21,009 bases of DNA from CAYNLY01 sp964398225 (GCA_964398225.1 CAYNLY010000029.1:1-21009); one strand, 5' to 3'; positions 1 through 8,625 are shown, counted from the first letter of the stretch. Program-made: numbers and translations. The notes: generated from the sequence alone by a model not told the origin.

Positions 1-1448
1 CGGTGAGCGGCAGCACGGGCACGCCGGCGCCTGGCAACTGGGCCGGCATCGACTACCGTTCGGGCTCGTCGGGTTCGATGACGGACGCAAGGGTGCTGTA
101 TGCGGACCAAGGCGTGTATGTTTGGAACGCCTCTCCGGTGCTGACCAATCTCACGATCAACCAGTTTGGGTATAACGCATTGCACATCGTTGCCTTTAAT
201 GCAGGCGAGGTGACGAGTCCGACGATCACAAACTTGACGGCGACGACCACGGATACTTGGAATAGGCCGCTGGATCTCTATGGACCGTCGGGCACCGTGG
301 CTCCGGTGTTTGCTGGCGGCTTTGTACGGACTGCGGACACTGGGAACCCAGTTGTCTGGCTGGAAGGCGTCGGTGTGGCTCCGCAGATGAGCGGATTCAC
401 GCTGGTGGGTGGCGGTTCAACTCTGGCGTTCCGCTTCAGCGCGGGCGGCACGTTCACCGGCATGACAATGGATGGTGCCGCAGGCGATGGAGTGATTCTG
501 GGCTTTGGTGGAACGGCCGGCGCTGTGCGGATCACGGATTCGACCATCCTCAATGCCGGCGGCAACTGCGTGCGCATGAATACTGGCTCGGCCAACGCGC
601 TCACGCTCGAGCGCAATCTGATACGCGGCTGCGTTGGTGCGGGCGTCACGATCGCCGCCAGCCAGACGGGGCCCGTGAGCCTGCACAACAACCTGATCGT
701 CGAAAACGGCGGCCAGGGCATCTGGGCGATGGGCGATCCCGTGAACCTCACCGGCCCGACTGTGGATGTGTACAGCAACACCGTGGCCGATAACGGCGGC
801 GTGGGCCTCCAGGTGGACACCTATGCGGCCGCGAATGCCTACGACAATGTGTTGGCCTTCAACACGGGTGGCGACGGCCTGCTGGCGGGCACGGTGACCG
901 AGAACTACAACGTCAGCACCACGCAGGGTCTGCTGGCGGGCGTGGGCGACCGCTATGCCGGCGTGGGCTCAGTCCTCTTTGATCCGGCGGCCTGGTATCT
1001 GGCCGCGGGAAGTGTGGCTTGGGATCGGGACCCGAACCGCACGGCGGCGGCGCTTCCCTACATGCCCGCGAACCCCTACGCCGAGCCGCTCATGGTGGAT
1101 ACCGGCAATCTGGATGCCGGCTATCACCACGGTGCGCCGGCGCCCGCGGTGAGTGCGGCCCTGTCCACGGTGGTCGCGGCCAGCACGGCGTTGACGCCGG
1201 GTGCGACGACGACGATCACGGTGACGCCGAAAGCCACGAACGGCGCGCTGATCGGCGCGGGTCACAAGCTGACGGCGTCAATCGCGGCCGGCGGTTTGCA
1301 GACCGGCACAATCTCGAAGGTGCGGGACCACGGCGACGGCACCTACACCTTCACCTTTACGGCCAGCAACGTCAACGGCGGCAGCGACACGGTCAGCATC
1401 GCCGTCGATGGCGTGACACTCAATCAAACCGTGACCATCACCTGGTAG
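1..1448 (+). CDS. Secreted beta-helix repeat protein with C-terminal Ig-like domain (5' end missing)
   Basis: The reading frame is open from the window edge to a TAG at 1446-1448, so the true start lies upstream. About 480 residues are visible. Roughly the first 300 contain irregular short repeats rich in Asn, Gly, Thr and Val, for example the segments around residues 200-290 with LERNLIRGC and LHNNLIVENGG turns. This pattern is typical of right-handed parallel beta-helix proteins. The last ~100 residues (about 382-481) form an Ig-like module with the ITVTPKATNG strand and a DHGDGTYTFTFTASN signature, as in invasin/filamin-like domains of surface proteins. No catalytic motif is visible. I infer an extracellular or cell-surface protein such as an adhesin or polysaccharide-binding protein. 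The first 600 bases look less GC-rich than the neighbouring housekeeping genes, which could reflect later acquisition or relaxed selection. The fold is fairly certain; the function is not. Confidence 0.7.
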   Translation, partial: VSGSTGTPAPGNWAGIDYRSGSSGSMTDARVLYADQGVYVWNASPVLTNLTINQFGYNALHIVAFNAGEVTSPTITNLTATTTDTWNRPLDLYGPSGTVAPVFAGGFVRTADTGNPVVWLEGVGVAPQMSGFTLVGGGSTLAFRFSAGGTFTGMTMDGAAGDGVILGFGGTAGAVRITDSTILNAGGNCVRMNTGSANALTLERNLIRGCVGAGVTIAASQTGPVSLHNNLIVENGGQGIWAMGDPVNLTGPTVDVYSNTVADNGGVGLQVDTYAAANAYDNVLAFNTGGDGLLAGTVTENYNVSTTQGLLAGVGDRYAGVGSVLFDPAAWYLAAGSVAWDRDPNRTAAALPYMPANPYAEPLMVDTGNLDAGYHHGAPAPAVSAALSTVVAASTALTPGATTTITVTPKATNGALIGAGHKLTASIAAGGLQTGTISKVRDHGDGTYTFTFTASNVNGGSDTVSIAVDGVTLNQTVTITW

Positions 1449-1453
1449 TCCAT

Positions 1454-1476
1454 GCGGCGGGCCCGGCGCCCGCCGC
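1454..1476. terminator. GC-rich hairpin between convergent genes
   Basis: A perfect 9-bp stem (GCGGCGGGC / GCCCGCCGC) with a 5-base loop lies 5 bases after the stop of the beta-helix gene and 20 bases beyond the stop of the convergent HAD gene. There is no good T-tract on either side, so it may be a weak or factor-assisted terminator serving both strands. Confidence 0.45.
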
Positions 1477-1496
1477 TATAGTTCGGGAAGGAACGC

Positions 1497-2279
1497 TCAG
1501 ACGGAGAGCGCGGCGATCGAGTCCGGTTCCAGATCCGGCCGGAAACCGTGCGCGCGCATGATCTCCTCGGCGAAGTCGGCGCGGTACTTGCCGGTGTGCA
1601 CGAGCGCGGTTTTGAGACCGGCCTCGTGCGCGCCGAGGATGTCCGATTCGATGTCGTCACCCACCATCAGCGCCCGAGCCGGCTTCACCCCGAGAGATGC
1701 ACAGATGCCCCGGAAAAAATCCCGGGAGGGCTTGCCCGCGATCACGGCCTTCCGGTTGGTCGCGTATTCGACGGCGGCGACGAACGCGCCGAGATCGAGG
1801 TGCAGTCCGTCCGGCTTTTTCCAGAACCGGTTCTTGTGCAGCGCGATCAGCTCGGCCCCGTCGAGCACGGCCAGAAACACCTCGCGCAAGAGCTCGGGCG
1901 GGTAGCCCGCGCCGCCGACATCCCCCATGACGACCACCTCGGCTTGCGTCTCGTCTTCCCGGATGCCGGCGAAGTCCTCGCGCAGCTCCTCGCGGATGAA
2001 CAGGCGCGCCCGGCGGGGGCCGATGAGCCGGCGGGCCACGGCCGCGGGCGTGAAGATTTCCGCCTGTTCGAGCGGGATGCCCAGGCGCGCGAGCTTTTCG
2101 TGGATGCGGCGCCGGGAGGTCGTCGTCGTGTTCGTAACCCCCGCAAGCTTCAAGCCCTGCTGTTTGAGGCGCGCGACGGCAGCAGGCGCCCCCGGAATCG
2201 CTTCGTTCCCCACATAGAGCACGCCGTCCAGATCGAGCAGGACGGCCTGGATGCCCTGTGGGATTGCCGCGGTGGCCAT
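1497..2279 (-). CDS. HAD superfamily IIA hydrolase (NagD/HDHD2/LHPP-like phosphatase)
   Basis: A 260-residue cytosolic phosphatase of the haloacid dehalogenase superfamily, subclass IIA. Motif I is LLDLDGVLY, with the nucleophile Asp16 and the acid/base Asp18. Motif II is the Thr-rich TNTTTT at 49-54. Lys183 in AGKPSRDFF is motif III and GDDIESD (207-213) is the Mg-binding motif IV. The cap between motifs II and III is the C2 type. The overall pattern resembles the HDHD2/LHPP group of small-molecule or phosphohistidine phosphatases; the substrate cannot be read from sequence. No Shine-Dalgarno is visible upstream of the ATG. An extended -10 (TGC-TATACT) lies six bases before it, so the mRNA may be leaderless. 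It is divergent from pyrE and convergent with the beta-helix gene. Confidence 0.88.
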   Translation of the reverse strand: MATAAIPQGIQAVLLDLDGVLYVGNEAIPGAPAAVARLKQQGLKLAGVTNTTTTSRRRIHEKLARLGIPLEQAEIFTPAAVARRLIGPRRARLFIREELREDFAGIREDETQAEVVVMGDVGGAGYPPELLREVFLAVLDGAELIALHKNRFWKKPDGLHLDLGAFVAAVEYATNRKAVIAGKPSRDFFRGICASLGVKPARALMVGDDIESDILGAHEAGLKTALVHTGKYRADFAEEIMRAHGFRPDLEPDSIAALSV

Positions 2280-2285
2280 GGGGCA

Positions 2286-2294
2286 AGTATAGCA
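2286..2294 (-). promoter_or_regulatory. Extended -10 promoter element for the HAD gene
   Basis: On the minus strand TGC-TATACT matches an extended -10 (5 of 6 to TATAAT, plus TGn). It ends six bases before the ATG at 2279, which would place transcription start at or next to the initiation codon. No convincing -35 is seen at 16-18 bases spacing. Confidence 0.45.
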
Positions 2295-2307
2295 CGGGCC
2301 GCTTCGG

Positions 2308-2336
2308 TTCAGCCGCTGACGGGTTCCTGCTAGCCT
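2308..2336 (+). promoter_or_regulatory. Possible promoter of the pyrE-crcB operon
   Basis: TTCAGC (2308-2313), a 17-base spacer and TGC-TAGCCT (2328-2336) form a weak -35 with an extended -10. This would give a leader of about 32 bases before pyrE. It is the only candidate found in the 95-base gap between the divergent HAD and pyrE genes. The match is modest. Confidence 0.3.
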
Positions 2337-2374
2337 GCCGCGAAATCCATGGCCACTGCCCGAAAGGACGAACG

Positions 2375-2956
2375 ATGACGGAACAGGAAATTCTGACGAT
2401 GTACGAGGATGCGGGCGCGCTGCTCAACGGGCACTTCGTGCTTTCCAGCGGCCGGCATTCGGGGCGCTATCTGCAGTCGGCGCTCGTGCTGATGCATCCG
2501 GCGCACGCGGAAAAGCTCGCTGGCGAGCTGATCCGGCACATCGATCCCACCGAGATCGACATGGTGGTCAGCCCCGCGATCGGCGGACTCGTGATCGGGC
2601 AGGAGGTCGCCCGCCAGATCAACCGGCCGTTCATCTTCACCGAGCGGAAGAACGGCGAGATGCAGTTGCGCCGGGGCTTCCGGATCCCGGAGGGCGCGCG
2701 CATCGTCGTCGTCGAGGACGTGATCACGACCGGCGGCTCGGTCCGGGAGTGCATGGAGGTCGTGCGCGCGCACGGCGGACGCCCGGTGAAGGTGCTCGCG
2801 GTTGTGGACCGGGATCCGGATGCCGAGGGGCGCTTCGACGTGCCGCACGCGGCGGCGCTGAAGCTCAGGGTCGAAACCTACGCGCCCGAGGAATGCCCGC
2901 TGTGCCGCGAGGGTATTCTCCCCGCGGTCAAGCCGGGAAGCCGGGGCAACGCCTGA
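2375..2956 (+). CDS. pyrE: Orotate phosphoribosyltransferase
   Basis: A 193-residue enzyme that joins orotate to PRPP to give orotidine 5'-phosphate, the fifth step of de novo pyrimidine synthesis, in the cytosol. The PRPP-binding loop is clear at 111-122 (VVVEDVITTGGS). The N-terminal region has the HFVLSSGRHSGRYLQ motif, and FTERKNG at 88-94 carries conserved basic residues. The C-terminal tail with a CPLC pair and VKPGSR is typical of the Thermus/alphaproteobacterial type of PyrE rather than the E. coli type. The ATG at 2375 was chosen because AAAGGA sits 6-11 bases upstream and family homology begins there. The longer frame back to 2258 has no such support. The stop overlaps the RNase J start by one base (TGATG), indicating translational coupling. 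Confidence 0.95.
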   Translation: MTEQEILTMYEDAGALLNGHFVLSSGRHSGRYLQSALVLMHPAHAEKLAGELIRHIDPTEIDMVVSPAIGGLVIGQEVARQINRPFIFTERKNGEMQLRRGFRIPEGARIVVVEDVITTGGSVRECMEVVRAHGGRPVKVLAVVDRDPDAEGRFDVPHAAALKLRVETYAPEECPLCREGILPAVKPGSRGNA

Positions 2957-4620
2957 TGGGGGCGCGACCGACGCTGCGCTGCTACCCCTTCGGCGGGGTC
3001 GGCGAGTTCGGCAAGAACATGATGGTCTATGCCGTGGGCCGGGATGCGGTCGTCGTCGACTGCGGCATGGGCTTTCCCGAGCCCTGGCAGCATGGCGTCG
3101 ATCTCGTTGTGCCGGACATCTCGGCGCTCGCCGGGCTGGATCTGAAGCTGCACGCGCTGCTGCTCACGCACGGACATGAGGACCACATCGGCGGGCTGCC
3201 CTACATCCTGCCCGAGCTGAAGCTGCCGGTGTACGGCTCTCCGGTCACGCTCGCGCTCGTGAGGGCGCGGATGGAGGAGCACGGCCACCGGCCCGATCTG
3301 CGTCCATACGCTCCGGAGGGCGAGCGCGTGCAGGTGGGGCCCTTCCGTGTCGAGGCGGTGCCCGTGACGCACTCGATCATGGATGCGATGTCGCTTGCGA
3401 TCGAAACGCCTCTTGGACTGATCGTGCATACGGGCGACTTCAAGTTCGACTCCGCGCCGATCGACGGCCGGCCGACCGCGATTCACCGGCTCGCGCAGCT
3501 CGGCGACGAAGGGGTGGTGCTGCTTGCCTCGGATTCGACGAACGCGACCCGCGGCGGCGCTTGCGCCAGCGAACGGGTCGTGGGGCCGGCGCTTCGGCAG
3601 GCGATCGCCCGCTGCGAGGGCAAGGTGGTGGTCACGACCTTCGCCTCCAACATGTTCCGCATCCAGCAGATTCTCGACGCAGCCGCAGATGGCGGGCGGC
3701 GGGTGGCGGTGGCGGGCCGAAGCCTTGAGCGCAACATCGCGATCACGCGGGAGCTCGGCCGGCTGAACGTGCCCGACGGACTGCTGGTGCCGATCAAGGA
3801 GGCCCAGTCGGTGCCGGCGCGCGAGCTTCTGGTGATCGCCACCGGCTCCCAGGGTGAGGCCCGGGCCGCGCTTGCGCGCCTTGCGCAGAACCGGTTCACC
3901 GGCCTGAAGCTCGAGCGGGGGGATCTGGTCGTGTTTTCCTCGTCGATCATCCCCGGCAACGAGCGGGCGATCGCCGAGCTCTACAACCACATCTACCGGC
4001 GCGGCGCGCGCGTCGTCCATGCCGGGCACAATCCGTCGCTGCACGTTTCGGGCCACGCCCAGGCGCACGAGCTGAAGATGATGATGCAGCTCACCCGGCC
4101 GAAATACTTCTACCCGGTTCACGGAGAATACCGCTACCTGGTCGAGCACCGCGAGCTTGCGCTCGCCGCCGGGATTCCGGCCGAAAACACGATCATCGCG
4201 GAGAACGGGCAGAGCGTGGAGCTGGACGAAAAGGGCATCCGCCGCGGGCCGAACTTCCATGCCGGCGCGGTGCTGATCGACGGCGAAAGCCGGGACGAAA
4301 TCGACGATCTGGTGCTCCGCGACCGGCGGGTGCTTGCCGAGGAGGGCATGATTTCCGCGATCGTGCTCGTGGCGCGTCACGAGGGCCGGTTGCTCGGCGT
4401 GCCCGAGCTGATCGCCCGCGGCCTGCTGCACGAGGATGTGAGCCAGGAAGTGCTGGAGTCGGCGGCCGCCGATCTTCATGCTCATCTGGAAGGGCTCGGG
4501 CAGGAACTGCTCTCCGATACCGATGCGGCCAAGGAGGAGGTGCGGGTGTTTCTCCGGCGCTGGTGCAAGCGGAAGATCGGGCGGCGGCCGATGGTCCTGC
4601 CGGTGGTGATCGAGGTCTGA
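2956..4620 (+). CDS. rnj: Ribonuclease J family (metallo-beta-lactamase/beta-CASP)
   Basis: A 554-residue ribonuclease J, the usual length for the family. These zinc enzymes act as 5'-3' exonuclease and endonuclease in mRNA decay and rRNA maturation. The metal site is complete: HGHEDH (72-77), His139, Asp161 in HTGDFKFD and His388/389-region PVHGE. The beta-CASP domain has SDSTN (192-196), VVTTFASN and SGHA (365-368). A C-terminal domain of about 100 residues follows and contains VRVFLRRWCKRK near its end. It overlaps pyrE by one base and ftsK by one base (TGATG at both ends). RNase J is usual in Firmicutes, Actinobacteria and Alphaproteobacteria and much less common in beta/gamma lineages, so its presence beside ftsK-lolA is notable. 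Confidence 0.93.
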   Translation: MGARPTLRCYPFGGVGEFGKNMMVYAVGRDAVVVDCGMGFPEPWQHGVDLVVPDISALAGLDLKLHALLLTHGHEDHIGGLPYILPELKLPVYGSPVTLALVRARMEEHGHRPDLRPYAPEGERVQVGPFRVEAVPVTHSIMDAMSLAIETPLGLIVHTGDFKFDSAPIDGRPTAIHRLAQLGDEGVVLLASDSTNATRGGACASERVVGPALRQAIARCEGKVVVTTFASNMFRIQQILDAAADGGRRVAVAGRSLERNIAITRELGRLNVPDGLLVPIKEAQSVPARELLVIATGSQGEARAALARLAQNRFTGLKLERGDLVVFSSSIIPGNERAIAELYNHIYRRGARVVHAGHNPSLHVSGHAQAHELKMMMQLTRPKYFYPVHGEYRYLVEHRELALAAGIPAENTIIAENGQSVELDEKGIRRGPNFHAGAVLIDGESRDEIDDLVLRDRRVLAEEGMISAIVLVARHEGRLLGVPELIARGLLHEDVSQEVLESAAADLHAHLEGLGQELLSDTDAAKEEVRVFLRRWCKRKIGRRPMVLPVVIEV

Positions 4621-6827
4621 TGAGCTCCGGGTCTGGCGGGCAGGGGAGGACCTCCTGGGTTCTGCGCGAGGCCTCGGCGCTGATGCTGGCGGGGCTTTCG
4701 GTCGCGCTGATGCTGGCGCTTGCGAGCTTCTCGCCGGGCGATCCGTCGCTGAACCATGCGGGCGCAACCCAGGTGCAAAACTGGCTCGGGCTTGTTGGCG
4801 CCTACTTCGCCGATCTCGCCTATCAGGCGGCCGGGTATGCGGTCTGGCTCGTGCCGCTGCTCGGCCTGGGGCTTGCCGTGCGCATCGCGCTGGGGCTGAA
4901 GCCCGCGCTGATGGGCTGGACTTCGCTGTTCTGGCCTGTTGTGCTGGCTGCGGTCGCCGGCCTTTTCGCCGCGCATCTTCAGGCGGGGATCCTGCCGGCG
5001 GGTTCCGGCGGTTTGCTCGGAGCGTGGCTTGCCGAGGGCCTTGCCCGAAGCCTGCGCCCCCTCGGGCGCGACCTGCTGCTCGGCACGCTGCTCGTCAGCA
5101 GCTTCGTTGCCGCATCGCACATTTCGGTTCTTCGCGTCGTGACATCGGTGCTGGCGGCGTTTGCCGCGCTGGCGGCCGGGTTCCGCGCCCTCCTTGCCCG
5201 GATCCGGCGGCGGCTCGATGAGCGGCGGCAGCGGCTTGTGGCCCGGGATCAGCGCAAGAGCACGCGCGAAACGGTGGGCGAGCGCATCCAGAAGATCGAG
5301 CCCGTCGTCGAAAAGCCTGCCAAGGTCAAGGTGTCCAGGCGCGCGCGCAGGGAAAGCCAGCACGAGCTGCCGCTCAAGGAGCCCGCGGCCACCGGCTTCC
5401 GGCTTCCGCCGCTGTCGCTGTTTGAAAAGCCCGCCGAGCCCAGCCGCGAACATCGGCCCGAGGCGCTGCAGGCCATGGCGCGGATGCTGGAGAAGAAGCT
5501 GCTCGACTATCGCGTCGAGGGCGAGGTCGTGGCCGTGCAGCCGGGCCCGGTGGTCACGCAGTTCGAGTTCGAGCCCGCGCCGGGCACGAAGGTGTCGCGC
5601 ATCATCGGCCTGCAGGACGATCTGGCGCGCGCGATGGCCGCGATCAGCGTGCGGGTGGCCGGCAACATCCCCGGCAAGAGCGTGATCGGCATCGAAATTC
5701 CGAACGAAACGCGCGAAACCGTGAGCATCCGGCAGGTGCTCGCAAGCCCCGAGTTCTCCGACAAGCGCAAGACCCTGCCGCTCGCGCTCGGCGTGGACAT
5801 CGCCGGGGCACCCGTGGTCGCGGATCTGGCGCGGATGCCGCACCTTCTGATCGCCGGCACGACCGGCTCGGGCAAGTCGGTGTCGGTGAACGCGATGATC
5901 TGCTCGCTTTTGATGACGCACACGCCGAAGGATCTGCGGCTGATCCTGGTCGATCCGAAGATGCTCGAGCTTTCGGTCTACGACGACATTCCGCATCTGC
6001 TCGTGCCGGTCGTGACCAATCCGCACAAGGCGGCGAAGGCTCTGGCCTGGGCGGTGTACGAGATGGAGCGGCGCTATCAGCTGATGAGCGAGGCGCGGGT
6101 GCGCAACATCGACGGCTACAACCGCGCGGTGCAGGGAAGCGAGGAGGCGGAGCGGCTTCCCTACATCGTCGTCGTCATCGACGAGCTGGCCGACCTGATG
6201 ATGGTGGCCGGCAAGGAGGTCGAGCAGGCGATCTGCCGGATCGCGCAGAAGGCGCGCGCGGCCGGGATTCACCTGATTCTGGCCACCCAGCGGCCCAGCG
6301 TGGATGTGATCACCGGACTGATCAAGGCCAACCTTCCGAGCCGGATTTCCTTCCAGGTGTCCTCGAAAGTCGATTCGCGCACGATTCTGGACCAGACCGG
6401 CGCCGAGCAGCTGCTCGGGCAGGGCGATTCGCTGTTTCTGTCCGGCGGCCGGGAGCTCAAGCGCGTGCATGGCGCGTTCGTTTCCGACGCCGAGGTGCTC
6501 GCGCTGGTCGAGCATCTGAAGGCGCAGGGCGCGCCCGAGTACCGCGAGGAGGTCTTCGAGGCCCCCTCGGTCGATGCCGCCGGCGCCGATCCCAATGGCG
6601 CGGATGGCGAGTACGACGAGAAATACGACGAGGCCGTCCGGCTGGTCGTGGACAAGGGGAAGTGTTCGGTGTCGATGGTTCAGCGCTATCTGCGCATCGG
6701 ATACAACCGCGCAAGCCGGATCGTCGAGCAGATGGAGCGCGACGGGCTGGTCTCGCCTCCGGGCGCGGGCGGTATCCGCAAGGTGCTCGCCCGTTCGGAA
6801 TCGGACGGCGGGGGCGGCATCGAATGA
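4620..6827 (+). CDS. ftsK: DNA translocase FtsK
   Basis: A 735-residue septal DNA pump that clears chromosome termini through the closing septum and activates XerCD at dif. The N-terminus (about 18-195) has four or five hydrophobic membrane segments, followed by a short basic/charged linker. The motor has Walker A GTTGSGKS at 413-420, Walker B VVVIDELADLMM near 517-528 and the family ATQRPSVDVITG signature. The C-terminal gamma winged-helix domain, which reads KOPS sites, is visible at about 668-730 (SVSMVQRYLRIGYNRASRI). The linker is much shorter than in E. coli FtsK (1329 residues), giving the compact SpoIIIE-like size. The ATG overlaps the RNase J stop, and the stop overlaps the lolA ATG by four bases (ATGA). 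Confidence 0.97.
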   Translation: MSSGSGGQGRTSWVLREASALMLAGLSVALMLALASFSPGDPSLNHAGATQVQNWLGLVGAYFADLAYQAAGYAVWLVPLLGLGLAVRIALGLKPALMGWTSLFWPVVLAAVAGLFAAHLQAGILPAGSGGLLGAWLAEGLARSLRPLGRDLLLGTLLVSSFVAASHISVLRVVTSVLAAFAALAAGFRALLARIRRRLDERRQRLVARDQRKSTRETVGERIQKIEPVVEKPAKVKVSRRARRESQHELPLKEPAATGFRLPPLSLFEKPAEPSREHRPEALQAMARMLEKKLLDYRVEGEVVAVQPGPVVTQFEFEPAPGTKVSRIIGLQDDLARAMAAISVRVAGNIPGKSVIGIEIPNETRETVSIRQVLASPEFSDKRKTLPLALGVDIAGAPVVADLARMPHLLIAGTTGSGKSVSVNAMICSLLMTHTPKDLRLILVDPKMLELSVYDDIPHLLVPVVTNPHKAAKALAWAVYEMERRYQLMSEARVRNIDGYNRAVQGSEEAERLPYIVVVIDELADLMMVAGKEVEQAICRIAQKARAAGIHLILATQRPSVDVITGLIKANLPSRISFQVSSKVDSRTILDQTGAEQLLGQGDSLFLSGGRELKRVHGAFVSDAEVLALVEHLKAQGAPEYREEVFEAPSVDAAGADPNGADGEYDEKYDEAVRLVVDKGKCSVSMVQRYLRIGYNRASRIVEQMERDGLVSPPGAGGIRKVLARSESDGGGGIE

Positions 6828-7483
6828 GCAGGTGTCCGAATCTGCCGGCGTGCATGCTCGGCCTGATGCTCGCGGTCGCGGGTTCCACCCCGTTCGCGGC
6901 GGAACAAACGGCCGGGCCCGCGGTCGATCCCGCGCTCGCCAAGCGTTTCGACAAGGTGCTCGAGCGCAAGGCTTCGATCCACGGCTTTCGGTGCAGCTTC
7001 GTGCAGACGATCGAGTACGCGGCCGGGGACCGCGCCCGGTTCTCGGGCGAGGTGGCCGTGCGCCGTCCGGGTCTGTTCCGCTGGCATTACGACAAACCCT
7101 ACGAGCAGCTGTACGTGGGCGACGGGGATGCGGTCTGGCATTACGAACCCGATCTGATGCAGGCCGAGCGCATGCAGGGACTCGATGCGGTCGATCCGGT
7201 CGTGCTGAAGCTCCTGGACGGGCGCATCCGGCCGGATGCGGTCCGGCTGCTCGAGGCCGGGGAAACCGAGGAGGGATTCACGCGCTTTTCGATCGAGATC
7301 GAGGGCGTGGACCTTGCTCTGGCCGTCGACGAGGACAACGAGATCCGCTGGATCGAGCGGCGCGATGCGCTGGGCAACCGCAACCGGATTGCGCTTGCCG
7401 GCTGCCGCTGGGTTGCTCCGCCGCTGGATGTCTTTAGTTTCCAGCCGCCGCCGGGTGTTGATGTCGTCGATGCGGGCGGATGA
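6824..7483 (+). CDS. lolA: Outer-membrane lipoprotein carrier protein LolA
   Basis: A 219-residue periplasmic chaperone that receives lipoproteins from LolCDE and hands them to the outer membrane. An N-terminal export signal (hydrophobic CMLGLMLAVAGSTPFAA, cleavage near residue 25) precedes the LolA fold. Visible family features are the FVQTIEYAAGDRARFSGEVAVRR strand pair, RPGLFRWHYDKPYEQLYVGDG and VWHYEPDLMQ. The gene lies directly after ftsK in the order common to proteobacteria, with a 4-base ATGA overlap. The fold is an incomplete beta-barrel built around these strands. Confidence 0.93.
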   Translation: MSRCPNLPACMLGLMLAVAGSTPFAAEQTAGPAVDPALAKRFDKVLERKASIHGFRCSFVQTIEYAAGDRARFSGEVAVRRPGLFRWHYDKPYEQLYVGDGDAVWHYEPDLMQAERMQGLDAVDPVVLKLLDGRIRPDAVRLLEAGETEEGFTRFSIEIEGVDLALAVDEDNEIRWIERRDALGNRNRIALAGCRWVAPPLDVFSFQPPPGVDVVDAGG

Positions 7484-7503
7484 GGCGTGATACGGAGGCG
7501 GGG

Positions 7504-8625
7504 ATGAAGCGCGGCCAGACATGGGCCTTGAAGGGCTGGATGCTCGGAGCCCTGATGTTGATTGCGGCGCAGGCCGAGGCCGCGGGCTGGAGTCAGCCGG
7601 CCCAGTCGGCCGCCGGCACGGGGCTTGCCGGCAACGCGATGCTTTCGGTGGCTGATGCCTCGGTGCTGGCCTGGAACCCGTCGGCGATCGCCTGGCAGGA
7701 CGGGGGCCGGTTCACCGCGGTCGCCGCCAATCTCTACCGCAACAGCTCGGTCCGGCTTGCCGGTGGGGTGGCCCCGAACCGGATTCCCGACGCGACCGAT
7801 GCGGAGCTGTTTCTTTCCTGGCGTCCGCACGAAGGAAACTGGGGCTTCGGGCTCAGCTATGCCCGCAACTACCGCGCCGACAACGACTGGTCGGCGGCCT
7901 TTCCGGGCCGGGCCGACCTGTTCCGGCTGAGCGCAACCCGGCTGGGCCTGGATGCGGTGTACCAGCCGAAGAGCAGCCTTGCCGTGAACCTCGGCCTGGA
8001 TCTGCTGCTTGCGAAGACGACGGTCGCTCAGGGCGCGCGCGTGTTTTCGGCGCGGGGCAAGCCCGCGTACGGCGCGCATGCCTCGCTCACCTGGGAGTTT
8101 GCGCCCTACTGGCGCCTTGGCCTGATGGCTACGAGCAGCACCCGGCTTTCGTTTTCGTCCGCGGGCTCCGGGCTGAAGCTGAGGCTGCCCGAACAGGTCT
8201 CGCTGGCGCTGTCGCGCGATCTGGCCGATGCCGTGCGGCTGGAGACGGATCTTGTCTGGACCCGATGGTCGCGGGTTCACGGGATCAGCGTCACCGGTCC
8301 TTCCGCCCAGCAGCATACCTTTGCGCTTCGAGACACCGTGAGCGCGGGGCTTTCGCTCACCTGGTTCTGGCATCCGGGGGTTGAGCTGCGCGCGGGCTAC
8401 CGTTTCGAGCCGGGCGCGAACCGGGCCGCCGGATTCCACCCCTTCATCGCCGATCAGCCCGGGCATACGATCGCGCTCGGCGCGGGCGGCCGCATGATGG
8501 GCCTGAGCCTCGACGTTGGCTACAGCTACACCTTCCATCCGAAGCGCACCGCGCAAGGCTCGTTTGCCGGCACCTACCGGGATCGGGAGCAGGCGCTGGT
8601 GTTCTCGATGACGAGCTTTTTCTAG
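7504..8625 (+). CDS. OmpP1/FadL/TodX family outer-membrane transporter
   Basis: A 373-residue outer-membrane beta-barrel of the FadL family, which moves hydrophobic substrates such as long-chain fatty acids or aromatic compounds across the outer membrane. A signal peptide (GWMLGALMLIAAQAEA) ends near residue 27. The mature N-terminus carries the family hallmark of a Gly-Ala-rich segment followed by DASVLAWNPSAIAW (the N-P-A motif of the hatch). The rest alternates amphipathic strands and ends in a terminal Phe, as expected for BamA recognition. The start at 7504 is preferred over the ATG at 7480 because GGAGG lies five bases upstream and the signal peptide begins there. It sits between lolA and rarA, an uncommon position; substrate unknown. 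Confidence 0.88.
   Translation: MKRGQTWALKGWMLGALMLIAAQAEAAGWSQPAQSAAGTGLAGNAMLSVADASVLAWNPSAIAWQDGGRFTAVAANLYRNSSVRLAGGVAPNRIPDATDAELFLSWRPHEGNWGFGLSYARNYRADNDWSAAFPGRADLFRLSATRLGLDAVYQPKSSLAVNLGLDLLLAKTTVAQGARVFSARGKPAYGAHASLTWEFAPYWRLGLMATSSTRLSFSSAGSGLKLRLPEQVSLALSRDLADAVRLETDLVWTRWSRVHGISVTGPSAQQHTFALRDTVSAGLSLTWFWHPGVELRAGYRFEPGANRAAGFHPFIADQPGHTIALGAGGRMMGLSLDVGYSYTFHPKRTAQGSFAGTYRDREQALVFSMTSFF

Noticed and set aside
1548..2333. A 261-codon plus-strand frame opposite the HAD gene
   Set aside because: The minus strand encodes all four HAD motifs; the plus-strand translation has no recognisable domain.
2878..4767. A 629-codon open frame on the minus strand opposite RNase J
   Set aside because: Shadow of a gene with a complete catalytic site on the plus strand; composition is typical of an antisense frame.
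4482..6515. A 677-codon open frame on the minus strand opposite ftsK
   Set aside because: Antisense to ftsK, low-complexity His/Arg/Gln-rich translation, no ribosome-binding site or motif.
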